From Sphagnum compactum (taxonomy: Eukaryota; Bryophyta; Sphagnopsida; Sphagnales), in NCBI GenBank assembly GCA_965153455.1, contig OZ234496.1, positions 4,907,207-4,971,206 of the forward strand: a stretch of DNA of 64,000 nucleotides, written 5' to 3'. Positions 1 to 9,656 of this stretch are shown in pieces (position 1 is the first letter of the stretch; each line of letters opens with the position of its first letter). Under the pieces are notes generated by a model. The model made no database searches. It was not told the DNA's origin and saw only the letters and a list, made by a program, of their open reading frames with translations. The position numbers and the translations under genes were made by a program.

Positions 1-1398
1 GGAGTGGAAATTGTAATGGATTACAGTGCAAATGTGGGCACCCACATCGATGTGTTGGTATGCTCACATGAGAAGAGTTTTGATGAAGCTCTCGATATTG
101 TTCATGGGCATATTATAGAAAAAATTCGAGAACGCTGTGCTGCTGCAGATGGATGTCAAGGGGTTGCACTTGTGGAGGGAGTCATTCGTACAGAGTGTGT
201 GAAACAGCGCATGTCTTTTAGGGAGCGACGAGACCAAGCAGTGCTTTTAGAAGAGTTGAAGCAAGCGGTTCTTTCTCATGGGATTGGTTACCAACACCCA
301 TGGGATGAGTTGAGAGAAGGGAAAAATGTTATTCTTGATGTAGCTTGTGAGTCTGCCATGGACCTTATGGGGGCGAGAGATAGAGAGGATGTGGTGCGAA
401 GAGGATTGCGGGATATAGATGAGATTGGTGGTGCACATCAGGATCAGTCTACTGTAATCTCAAGAGGATGGTTGTCGAGTTCAAGTTCTTCCAGCATATT
501 AGGCTCCCACTTGAAGCCTCGGTCCAATAATCAGCACATGACCATTTCCACTCCAAGTGATCTATTGACCCGGACAAACAGGTTGCAAGGAGAGATACAA
601 GAGCTTGATCGATCACCCCAGCATCAAGACAAACCAGTGGGTGAATTAGCATGTGAAATCCAGCAGCTATCTACTGTTGTTCATGATACACACAATCTGC
701 TGCATGATACACGCAATCTCATGTATTCTACGCACAAGCTTGTCAAAAATGATGTTTTGAGTGTTACCAGACTCATACGCGACTTGATCTTGAACTCCTC
801 ACAACGGCATGTTCCACGCATTGTACTCTTCAGCAAACAAGATGCTAGTTTCAAACAAAAATTGATCACAAAACTGGTTCCAGGGATGAAAGCTCTTCAA
901 CTTCATCTACTTTGTGAATACAAGGGACAGGAGCACATAGTTGAAGGACAAGCTGGTTGTCAAGTGATCCTCCAAGACGAGAATTGGATGAAAGTTCACG
1001 AGTTGGTGGTGGAGGGGTTGAAATGGGTTTTCTTGGCTGCCGAAGTGGGGGCACACATTGCAATGGGGCTGGGAAACATGGTTCCAAATCCTAAAATGGA
1101 ATATGGAAAGGCTGTTGTTGCATTTGGTGAAGGTGTGCTAAAAGACCCACCAATAGATTGGCCCCCTGTCGCCCCTGGAAAGCTTGTGAGGGATGAGGCA
1201 TTTGCCATCAGAACAGCAGAGAGGGCGTCTGCAGAGCAATGGTTGGTGAATTTTTTGAAAGATAAAGACATTTTAAATAAATTTGGGTTGCAGAGAGTGA
1301 TCTACAAGGACACAGGAGAATTGGGATGGATCTGTCGAAAACATTTTGACCAAGGCATGCGTGTTGGGGAACTGGATGGATTTCCATGTCCACCTTAG
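1..1398 (+). CDS. Roco GTPase copy A, last exon (5' part outside window)
   Basis: This is the C-terminal exon of a plant LRR-ROC-COR (Roco, TORNADO1-like) protein. The reading frame is open from base 1 to a TAG stop at 1396-1398 and aligns without gaps at its start to the last exon of gene B (from about 24088). The encoded part is the end of the COR region (GTHIDVLV near residue 12), a variable Ser-rich linker (residues about 150-240), and a conserved C-terminal block from LVKNDVLSVTRLIR to the end. No GTPase motifs are present because those exons lie upstream of the window. Plant Roco proteins are developmental regulators (Arabidopsis TORNADO1); a specific role for this copy is not shown. 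The linker holds a heptad-like tandem (HDTHNLL/HDTRNLM/YSTHKLV) seen once in copy B. The downstream third is far more like copy B than the upstream part, which suggests gene conversion. Identity as a Roco exon is secure through copy B. Confidence 0.85.
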   Translation, partial: GVEIVMDYSANVGTHIDVLVCSHEKSFDEALDIVHGHIIEKIRERCAAADGCQGVALVEGVIRTECVKQRMSFRERRDQAVLLEELKQAVLSHGIGYQHPWDELREGKNVILDVACESAMDLMGARDREDVVRRGLRDIDEIGGAHQDQSTVISRGWLSSSSSSSILGSHLKPRSNNQHMTISTPSDLLTRTNRLQGEIQELDRSPQHQDKPVGELACEIQQLSTVVHDTHNLLHDTRNLMYSTHKLVKNDVLSVTRLIRDLILNSSQRHVPRIVLFSKQDASFKQKLITKLVPGMKALQLHLLCEYKGQEHIVEGQAGCQVILQDENWMKVHELVVEGLKWVFLAAEVGAHIAMGLGNMVPNPKMEYGKAVVAFGEGVLKDPPIDWPPVAPGKLVRDEAFAIRTAERASAEQWLVNFLKDKDILNKFGLQRVIYKDTGELGWICRKHFDQGMRVGELDGFPCPP

Positions 1399-1668
1399 GT
1401 AGGACTGTTCACTAGAGGGATTGAATCTTGGGGTTTCTGTCCAAACATGCCATTTCTTAGAATGTAGACTCCCCTTCCGAGATCCCAGCTGTGCTGTTAG
1501 CGGTGAGTTTGATGTGATTATTGTGCTCACGGAAGTCCAGCAAGGCGAGAGAAGAAGAGTTTCTTAGGCTGCAGTGCGTGGCAATAGAGGAGCAAGCCCG
1601 GCAGGTGGGAAGAGGAATCCAAAAGGTTGAAGCAGTCAGACATTTCCAGAGCCGAACACAGATGTTGA

Positions 1669-2196
1669 GGAGCAGTAGGAGCAAGAGGAGAAGGTGACTA
1701 CAGAAAGCAGACAAAGTTTGAAGCTAAACTCAGAGAGGATGCGGAGTTGGAAGCTGTCAACAAGAGGAAGGGGGCGGAGCTTGTAGCTGCAAACAAGAAG
1801 CAAGCGGAGTTTGAAGCTGCAAACAGGAAACAGGCAGAGGATGAAGCTCACATTAGGAAGCAGGTGGAGCTTGAAGCTGCAAACAGGAAATGGGAAGCGG
1901 AAGAATCTCACACTAGGAAGCAAGCTGAATTGGAGATTGAACGGAGGAAGCAGGCTGAGAATGAAGCTGCAGATAGGAGAAGACAGGCTGAGGAGGAGGA
2001 GGCTAAGAGCCAGCAAATGGCTGAGGAAGAAGCAGCTTATCTTCACCAGGAGCAAGAGGCTGAGCTAGAAGCTAACCCTTAAAAGAAACAGATGTTGGAA
2101 GCTCAACACAGAAATCAGGCAGAGGAACTAGAAAACCACACTAAGAGTGTAGACAAGGCACAGCAGCAGCAGGGGGAAGTACCAAGCGCAGTGTAG
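1669..2196 (+). pseudogene. Glu/Lys-rich coiled-coil gene remnant
   Basis: A frame open from 1669 to a TAA at 2080-2082 encodes a highly charged repetitive protein. Its units of about 11 residues have the form KQAEFEAANRK, typical of a long single alpha-helix or coiled coil. The same frame continues past that stop to a second stop near 2196 with similar Glu/Gln-rich sequence, so the first stop looks like a disabling mutation. Upstream, 1530-1690 in another frame reads as similar charged sequence, which suggests a further frameshift. It lies between Roco copy A and the UBP pseudogene and is absent at the matching place after gene B. No family can be named, because low-complexity coiled coils match many unrelated proteins. 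It may also have been a 3' extension of the Roco transcript. The antisense open frame here is a shadow of the repeat. Confidence 0.45.
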
Positions 2197-2338
2197 CCTA
2201 AGAAGAAGCAGCAGATGGGTGCAGGTTGATATTTTTATTTTGTATGTGGGAAATTAAAAAAAATACGATGCAAGCAGTGCAAGTGGGTACATTACTGGTA
2301 TGCATTTTTCTAACACACTGTGTTGATGTGGGCAGAGG

Positions 2339-2772
2339 TTGTCTGGAATGTCATCATGTGGGTTGGGATGTTGTGAGATGCCACCCATGGCCTTGATTGA
2401 TGTGTTTGGTTTGCTGGTGATGATATTACATGCGGTTCATGAACTTATGATTTGGTTGTGTTTTGGGGATGTCCAGTTCTTAGAGCTTCTCTGGAATGTC
2501 ATCATGGGGGTTAGCATATTGTGGGGTCATACCCATATGGCCTTGATGTGATTGGTTTGCTGATGTTGATATATGCAGTTCATGAACATACAATTTGGTT
2601 GTGTTTTTGGGGGATGTCCAGTTCTTAGAGCTTCTCTGGAATGTCATCATGGGGGTTAGCATATTGTGGGGTCATACCCATATGGCCTTGATGTGATTGG
2701 TTTGCTGATGATGATATATGCAGTTCATGAACGTACAATTTGGTTGTGTTTTTGGGGGATGTCCAGTTGTAC
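2339..2772 (+). repeat. Three tandem units of about 145 bp
   Basis: Units start at 2339, 2488 and 2632, each opening with TCTGGAATGTCATCATG and ending with a TGTGTTTT-GGGGATGTCCAG segment. The last unit runs into the splice acceptor of the MYND exon of the UBP pseudogene. The second and third units are much closer to each other than to the first. At copy B (29106-29287) only one full unit and a stub are present, so the expansion is specific to copy A or was lost in B. Confidence 0.85.
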
Positions 2773-4376
2773 AGAATGTCAAATGGAGCATTGGGTTGCT
2801 GTCCACAAGTTTGAATGCCAAGGTCCCGAAACAGGCAGCCCTGGGAGCCTGGATACTGATAGTGGGACATTCTCTGAGGTGCATAGCTCTGGAATCTCAA
2901 GGAGTGAGAATCATAAGGTCTTTGTTGACTTCACAGACACCAGCAATGTGAATGAAGTAGGACCACCAGCACAGGTGTTGTTGAATCCCGAAGGACCAAC
3001 TCGGATGCAACAAAAGCTGCCATCTTGGACTGTGACCTCTAATGGGCAACAACGTGCAAAGGCAAAGAAGGTTTGTTGGGAGAAACTAACCTGGAAGCTC
3101 CTTTCCACTTTTGGTTTTGCCCTTTCCAACCCACAGACAGTATTGGGGTAGCCTCTATGGTTCTTAAGAAGAGAGTGTGGAGTGCAGTTGAGGTGGGCGA
3201 ACTAAGCAGAGGGAAAAGCCTCCCAGAAGCATGTTAAATGCTGGATCATTATGTGGACCCTGTGGAGTAAGGTAAAGAGGAGTTCCATACTAGTTGTGAC
3301 AGTCCTCCCCTTTTGCTGGATCCTTTGTTTTATTGGTGGTTGGTGTTGGTGTGGTATTGGTGGCATTCCTCAGCATTTCTTTGACACATGCATCTCCTTC
3401 TGCTGGAAGAACATATTGGTACTCTCAGATAGATGTACTTCTGTCCTGCAAATGCGAAGGTTAGGTGAGGTTGTTTCCAATATCGATCTGCTAATTTACT
3501 GCTCTTCAATCCCATCTGAGCAGACGATAGTAGGGAATCTGCCACCTCACGGACCCTAGGTTATGCCAAGCAGGATGATACAGATAATTAGTTTCCTTGC
3601 AAAGTTTTGGTTGGCATTGAATGTTGTAAATGGGCCTGAGGTCTATTGTCTTCCAGTCACTTCCGACTGAACAATCCGGTCCAGTAGGTCAATTCACATG
3701 AGAAAGAGGGTTTTCTTCAAGAAACAGAAAGGGCCAGTTGTGGGAGTATCTATTGTCTAGGATTTCTAGAGTTTCTAAATGTCTAACCTGAGAGCTGGAA
3801 AGATGAGATGTGCTGAGCACATATGAATTGTATGTGGGATTTCAGGTTTTCTATCGACTTGATGCAAATGATTTGCATGGAGAAGGTTGTCCTGGAAAAG
3901 TCTCTCGATGATTCCATTCAAGAGACGACACTTATTCACCACTATTTTGGTGGGTGTCTGCAGTCACAGGTATTATTAGTCTCAGGACTAGAGTGAAGAT
4001 ATCTTTCCAATGCAGAAACTGCTGTACTCTGGTTGACCTACGCACTACATACATATGTCCATCTGGTGTGTCATGGATTTCTTTAGTCCGGATCTGCTTG
4101 GTCTTGCTGTTTGATCAGACATTCGTACTGCTCTAGAACTAGTTAATCCTATTTAAACCTTGGAGATGTAGGGGAGGAAGAGGGTTAATGTGGGTGCTAT
4201 TCTGATGTTCTTCTGTCAGGTGAAGTGTATACAGTGCCTGCATGAATGTAATCGATATGAACCCATGATGGATCTTCATGTGGATATCCAAGGCAATGTT
4301 AAGTCCGTGGAGGATGCTCTTGCTCAATTCACAGATACTGAACTGTCGGATGGTGCCACAAGTACAAGTGTGACCA
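2767..4376 (+). pseudogene. UBP15/16-type MYND ubiquitin protease pseudogene, copy A
   Basis: Three exon remnants are visible. Exon 2767-3070 (acceptor CAG, donor GTTTGT) encodes the second half of a MYND zinc finger, CTECQMEHW..VHKFEC, followed by a Ser-rich linker. Exon 3846-3969 encodes FSIDLMQMIC and ETTLIHHYFGGCLQSQ, the USP segment before the zinc knuckle. Exon 4220-4376 starts at VKC and encodes the knuckle and YEPMMDLHVDIQGNVKSVEDALAQFT, ending at a GTATGT donor. MYND plus USP is the signature of plant UBP15-19, which remove ubiquitin from proteins. The catalytic Cys box, the His box and all 5' exons are missing here. A one-base deletion near 4355 shifts HKYKCDQ out of frame, and the same lesion is in copy B. 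It lies downstream of Roco copy A. The family call is strong; loss of function is near certain. Confidence 0.8.
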
Positions 4377-5042
4377 GTATGTGCTGCTCATGTGCTCTGC
4401 AAATATTGGTGGTTGCTTTCATGTCCATCTCCAAAGCCAGGAAATTGAATAGTTTTATGCTCCTGGAGACAAGTTGTTAGACGAAGTTTATTTTTTTCCT
4501 TAGTTGTCTAATTCTTGTGTGCAATGTGGGGAAGTACACTTGGATCCAGGATTGTACAAAGTTGGTAAAGGTGGATTGCAAATGGCTTGTCCAGATGGTG
4601 TAATATGTAGTTCTTTGTGAGCCGTTTTCTGAAAGAGATGGAGACCATGCTCCCTCACCTGTTCAAAGGATTGTGATTAAGGTTTATTATTATTTTTCCT
4701 TTTATGGGGTGTGAGAAAAGTTAAAATCTTCTCAACGCAATGATAAATACTTTGAACTAAAAGTTTTTTCCTTCACACCAAAAGGGCCCCAAAACAAAAA
4801 ATTGTCACAAAACAGTGCGGTAGAACATGTGACGAGGACAACCTCAGAAAAGCTTTATAGTAGTGTATTTGAAGGGTGGATTAGTTCACATAATAGGACT
4901 TACAGGGAGGAGTTTGTGAAAAGCCTTGGATGGAAAGTTGTTTCATGCGATGAAAGATCCCTAGTTGCAGGCATTTTTATGGGGTTATTAACTCTGTTTC
5001 AAACACACTTTCCTTAGTTCTTACCCTGGTGAAGGTGCCTTT

Positions 5043-5105
5043 GTCAGGGGTTCCTGTTGTGAACCTTGAGCTCCACCCTTGGGTGCCACAACAGGAACCC
5101 CTGAC
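5043..5105. other. Perfect 19-bp hairpin
   Basis: GTCAGGGGTTCCTGTTGTG at 5043-5061 is exactly reverse-complementary to 5087-5105, with a 25-nt loop. The matching place in copy B (31559-31621) keeps the right arm, while the left arm has changed. It lies about 700 bp after the UBP exons. It may be a relic of a small foldback element; there is no evidence that it is a microRNA gene. Confidence 0.7.
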
Positions 5106-5754
5106 CAGGGTGCTTTGTGCCTTCCCCTATACATAATATGCAATTAGTGTTCTTTTTACTGGCAGATTGTTACCAGATAAGCGAAATGGTCTACCCCATA
5201 TTCTACCACAATATGGGGGTGTTTTTGAAGTGAAAGCACCATATGGGTAGAGGTCTGGGCCTTTTCATTAGCCAAACTCACTAAAATTCCATACTTAGTA
5301 TGATGTTTATTAATTTGTTGATGCTGCATTTCAAGTTCAAAATTTAATTTTGCATGAGTCTCTTTGATTTGCCCATCCTGGACAATTGACCAAACTTTGG
5401 AGCCTCCCCCAAATCAGAAGTATGCACCTCAAACATATAAGTCCAATTTTTTGCCGTCAATTCCAAGGGGATGAAGTTGGGCAAAGCATATGGGACAAAG
5501 TGAGGTCCTACTTGAAACACGTTGGGGAACCCATTGTGAACTTGATGAGAACAAAGTGCAAACTTGATGTGAACAACAAATCCACAAAACCCTATTACCC
5601 CGACATAGCCTATCCACCAGCCCCCAGTTGGAAAAAAACTAGGTCTAAAGGATGTGCAAGGCAAGCTGCTTGGCCTTTGAAACTGACCTCCTTCCTCTGA
5701 CAGATTCTATATTAGTTCCTGACAATCATTCATTCACACACACTAGTACATTGC
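5106..5754. other. Junction zone before the left inverted arm
   Basis: No gene is seen. Up to 5261 the sequence matches copy B (to 31791); from 5262 it is unique to copy A. From about 5640 it resembles 7680-7800 in the left arm, including a TAGTTCCTGACAATCATTCA-like segment, so an internal repeat of the arm reaches slightly beyond the inverted-repeat boundary. Confidence 0.6.
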
Positions 5755-7810
5755 AACACTTGAGGTGCTGTATTGTAGTAGAGGGTGACAGTTCACTATC
5801 ATGCACATTAACGAAGTTGGTGAAGTGGGAGGGAAATACATGTACTTTACTAGCACTTGGAAATGAGTCAATTTGGAGTTTCGGTGAAGGGACCAAAAAA
5901 AACCCAGGTCGAGTGTTTTATGCATTCTATTCGCGTACCTGCATAACAGGTTTGCCGAATACATAATTTTAAAAAAACAAACGCAAAAGTTAGAAAAACA
6001 TGAGCCCATAAGGATATCCATAAAGGCACCCTGTCTTTGGGCCTCCTTTCACCCCCGAACCCCTCTTTCAACCTCAAATCAGTGGTATTCACAAAGTAAT
6101 GAAATTGCATTAAATCTGGGTCTGAAATGTTGAAATTTAGCAAATTAATGCACAGGTTTTGAGAATAATATTAGTAAGGGTACATGTAGGAGCAATGAAA
6201 ATATATGTAACAACACTAGAGGCCTTTAGGAGAAAGGAAAGAGGGGTGAAGACTGGGATGAAGTCAGATCACCACAAACATTGATGGTTTTTTGAGTTTC
6301 ACCCCCCTTGATGGTAATGTACTTTTTTGCAGGTTTCTTTTGAACCTCACCGCCTTTACAAGCAAACTTGGGCTTTTGCTGCTGTGTTCCTCACTCTATG
6401 GGTACGGTTAATGCATCCTGTCAATGCTTAAGTTCCACACTCCATGTGGAGAATGCTTTTTTAAGGAAATCAGTTATTGCAGCCTAACAATTATCACTCA
6501 TAAAAAAATGTAAAAAAATGGAATCCATCCCTATAAAGATTTCACTGGCTTGTTACGAGCGAAATATGAAGTATAACCATTCAATCATGCTTCTAAAATT
6601 CTCTGTGCACATTCAAAACCAACCATAGAAATCTAGCAATTTCAGAAATTTTATTTTGTAGTTCCACAAAATTGAACCCAATTTCAATATATTAAATTTT
6701 GATGTGACCAACCTTAATTTTCATAATTTTTAAAAATAAATAATTTCTTTCAACATGAAAGACCTTGCTATGTGGGTATGGGAATTAGATGGGCACTGAG
6801 GATGCCTATCAAGTTCAAGTTTTGTTTTTTCTTTTGATTGAGCCATTATGATTTGCCCAACCCAAAAGAAAAAACCCCTCACATTTTGAAAGTCACCCAA
6901 TACAAAAATTTCTATCCTAGATGGGTTGTAGAATTTTTTTCAAAATCTTATTTTGTATTGATAACCTTTATGAATGTAATATATAAATGTGGCAAATTTT
7001 AACAATTTCTCCTGGAAATATGGAAAAATTTGCCCGAAAAATCCCTAAAAAACCTATGTAGCATTTGCATTTGATTTTTTTTATCATCACAATGTAAAAT
7101 TCACCCAAAAGAAACCATTGACCATGACCCTCCCAAACTCTCAAGTAGCCAACTCCACTTTGGGTACCACCAAAAACCCCACCATAAGACAGGGTATAAG
7201 TTTCTCATTTCACAATTTTTGAACCAACAGAGCAAAAGTTATTCAATTTAAAGTGATTATTGTCCTTAGAATTTTTAAAATTTTAACAATGATTTTTTCA
7301 CAAATTAACTGAGCAAAGTTCCATATGAACCTTGGAGTCAAGCCCCCTGTTAGTATTAAGATGGAAGGTATTAAGTTTTAATGATATGCATAGGTCGATT
7401 ACAAATTATCTGAGTTCAGTTACGGTTGTACTTAAATTTTAGGCAGATGGATGGAGAGCTGGCCCTCCTCCTTTGCTGAACTCATTTTATGAATTGTTGT
7501 TTCATGTTGACAGGACCTTTGTAAAAATGTGTTGGTGTGTGTTTTGAGGGTACTTGTCAGAATCCCTCAAGTAACCATTGAACATCACTACCTGTGTAGC
7601 AGCCAGGATGTGGCCCCTGTTGTGTACCGTGGATTTTAATGAAAATTTGTGGTAAACTGAAAGCCCCAGGGATGGGCAATGCTTGCTCTGTAGCCTTTTG
7701 CAATTCACCTCCTTTCTGTGACAAAAGTTCACTAATATTTCAGTTCCAGACAATCATTCACTGGAAAACATGAGTGTATTACATCAATCCATCTGATCGG
7801 ATGAATTGTA

Positions 7811-8083
7811 TCAGAAACAATGTAGCTTCGAGTTATGTACGATGCACATTGAAGAAGTCGGTGAAGTATGAGAGGCCACTATAAGTGGTTTACCAGCACT
7901 TGGGAAGGAGCCAGTTTGGAGTCCTGTATGAAAACCCACATGCTTGTTGGTGTCCAGGGGTTCCAAGTTCTGGGCCAATTCATGTTCAAATTTCTCAGAA
8001 TCCATGATTGGTAGGATCTTCACCAGCCTTTTTTTTCCCCGTTTTGGTGATGGAGCACTAGAGGCCACCATCCCAAAAGGCAT
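7811..8083 (-). pseudogene. Unidentified coding fragment in left arm
   Basis: A 90-codon open frame encodes MVASSAPSPKRGKKRLVKIL and then a segment with HVGFHTGLQTGSFPSAGKPL. The right-arm counterpart at 17352-17612 keeps almost the same protein with one internal stop, so the frame was probably once coding. A more diverged copy of its last part lies about 2 kb away in each arm (about 5740-5920 and 19510-19640). No family is recognised. It may be a host gene fragment captured by the repeat. Confidence 0.4.
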
Positions 8084-8088
8084 GTAGT

Positions 8089-8152
8089 GAACCTGTTTAC
8101 ATGTGGTGAACTCTTTCTAGGAACCTGTTTACATGTGGTGAACTCTTCTTGG
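8089..8152. repeat. Two 32-bp tandem units
   Basis: GAACCTGTTTACATGTGGTG is repeated at 8089 and 8121 with the following CAACTCTT-like bases. The right arm has one copy only (about 17262-17290 in reverse), so the duplication happened after the arms formed. Confidence 0.8.
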
Positions 8153-9656
8153 AAGTGTAATCAAATTTGATGAAATTTTTCAGAATCTACAGAAGAATAG
8201 TCTTCTTTTAACTTTTTTGGGTGCAATTTTGCACCACTTTATTAAAATAAAAAAGTTGATATGTGGTATGCTCTTATGTCAATGCTTACAATGGTTCATT
8301 GTTGTCAACACACATACCACATAACATAAAAATATTTTGAAGGGTACGTGACACATCCAAGTCAAAATATGACTCACATGTAACAATACAAGAATCTATG
8401 CCCAAAAAGCACAATGCAAATCACACAAATTCGATGCAATTTTTTTTTGCATAAACATTAAAAACAAGTAACAACTAAACATCAGTGTTTTGATATCTAA
8501 AAACAGCAAAAAGTGATTTGAAATCACACAAGTTGAAATGACATACCACACACTAAACATTTAAAGTTATGTTCACAATAGAACAAGTTTCAAGCTTACT
8601 TACCCCGATTTATTGATAATAATTATGATGTAAACATGTAATCAATATAAAACTCCTAACAATAGTCATGCATTCCTATGTTGCCACATACAACCATAAT
8701 TGTCAACATACATATAACACTTAATACAAAAATAGCTTGAATAATACTGCAAATCCAAACCGTCCCTCTATTTCGGTCAAATCCTAAACCTTATAGCAAT
8801 GCAATAAATACCATATCGAAATCCACCATGAATTATGGTTCTAAAATGAAAGGACCAATAGGCCCGATGTAAATATGAGCCCCATTGTTAATTGCTTATC
8901 TGCATTCCAATGTTGGGCGGTTCGTAGGAATTGGGTGAAAATTACCTTGGTTTTCAAACTAATTCTCACCCTAAATCTTGTTAATTATCTTTTTCTTCTT
9001 GCATAGGGGCTGAAAATCAAGTTTTTCAAGTTTCACTAAGCTGAGAATTAAATATCATGAGAACCAATCATGTTCTCTTTGTTAAAAAAAACTTGATACT
9101 TGGGGGGAAGGTATTGGGTTTAAAATACCAATTGTGATTCTCACCCTTGTATATAATACAAATAAATTTAAAAAAATGTCAAGTGTCAAGTGACTATTTT
9201 AGAAAAAACTAGTCTAAATGATTTTTTAAAAAAAGAATTGAGACTCAAGTTCCCATATGGGTTAAACCTAGGTCCAGTTTTGAGCCTAATAGGTAGTAGA
9301 GTTTTTCATAACATTAAAAAAATAAATCATAAAATCATTAAAAAATGAGATTTTAAAAACCCAATGAAAAAATACAATGGATTTATATGCAACTCAACGA
9401 GAACCCAAACTCTAAATTTTATCCTATTTGTCTTTTCTTAATCACTTTCAACTAATCAATACCATTCGCCGGTGATGGTGGTTGCAGTGCAACTATACAT
9501 GTTTTTGAACCACGTATATTAAATACTAAGTTCCAACATTTTGTTCTCATTTTATTTTTTTAATTCATTATTTTACAACAGTGAACTTAGAGCTATTAGG
9601 GGATGAAAGAAGGCCCCAAGTAGGGTCAAAGCAAGGCCACTTTACAAAAGACACCA

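Larger units (their letters stand above)
5755..9656 (+). repeat. Left arm of giant inverted repeat
   Basis: This stretch of about 3.9 kb is the diverged reverse complement of 15840-19680. Matching anchors run along the whole length: 5790-6070 with 19370-19640, 7090-7200 with 18180-18300, 7500-8080 with 17350-17880, 8220-8600 with 16850-17200, 9060-9300 with 16200-16430 and 9560-9640 with 15850-15930. Indels and point changes show an old origin. It holds no intact gene, only fragments of a former coding sequence on the minus strand. It is absent from copy B, where 31791 joins directly to the equivalent of 9657. Confidence 0.85.

Noticed and set aside
866-1271. Minus-strand frames opposite the Roco C-terminal exon
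   Set aside because: They are shadows of the conserved plus-strand coding sequence and recur identically opposite gene B.
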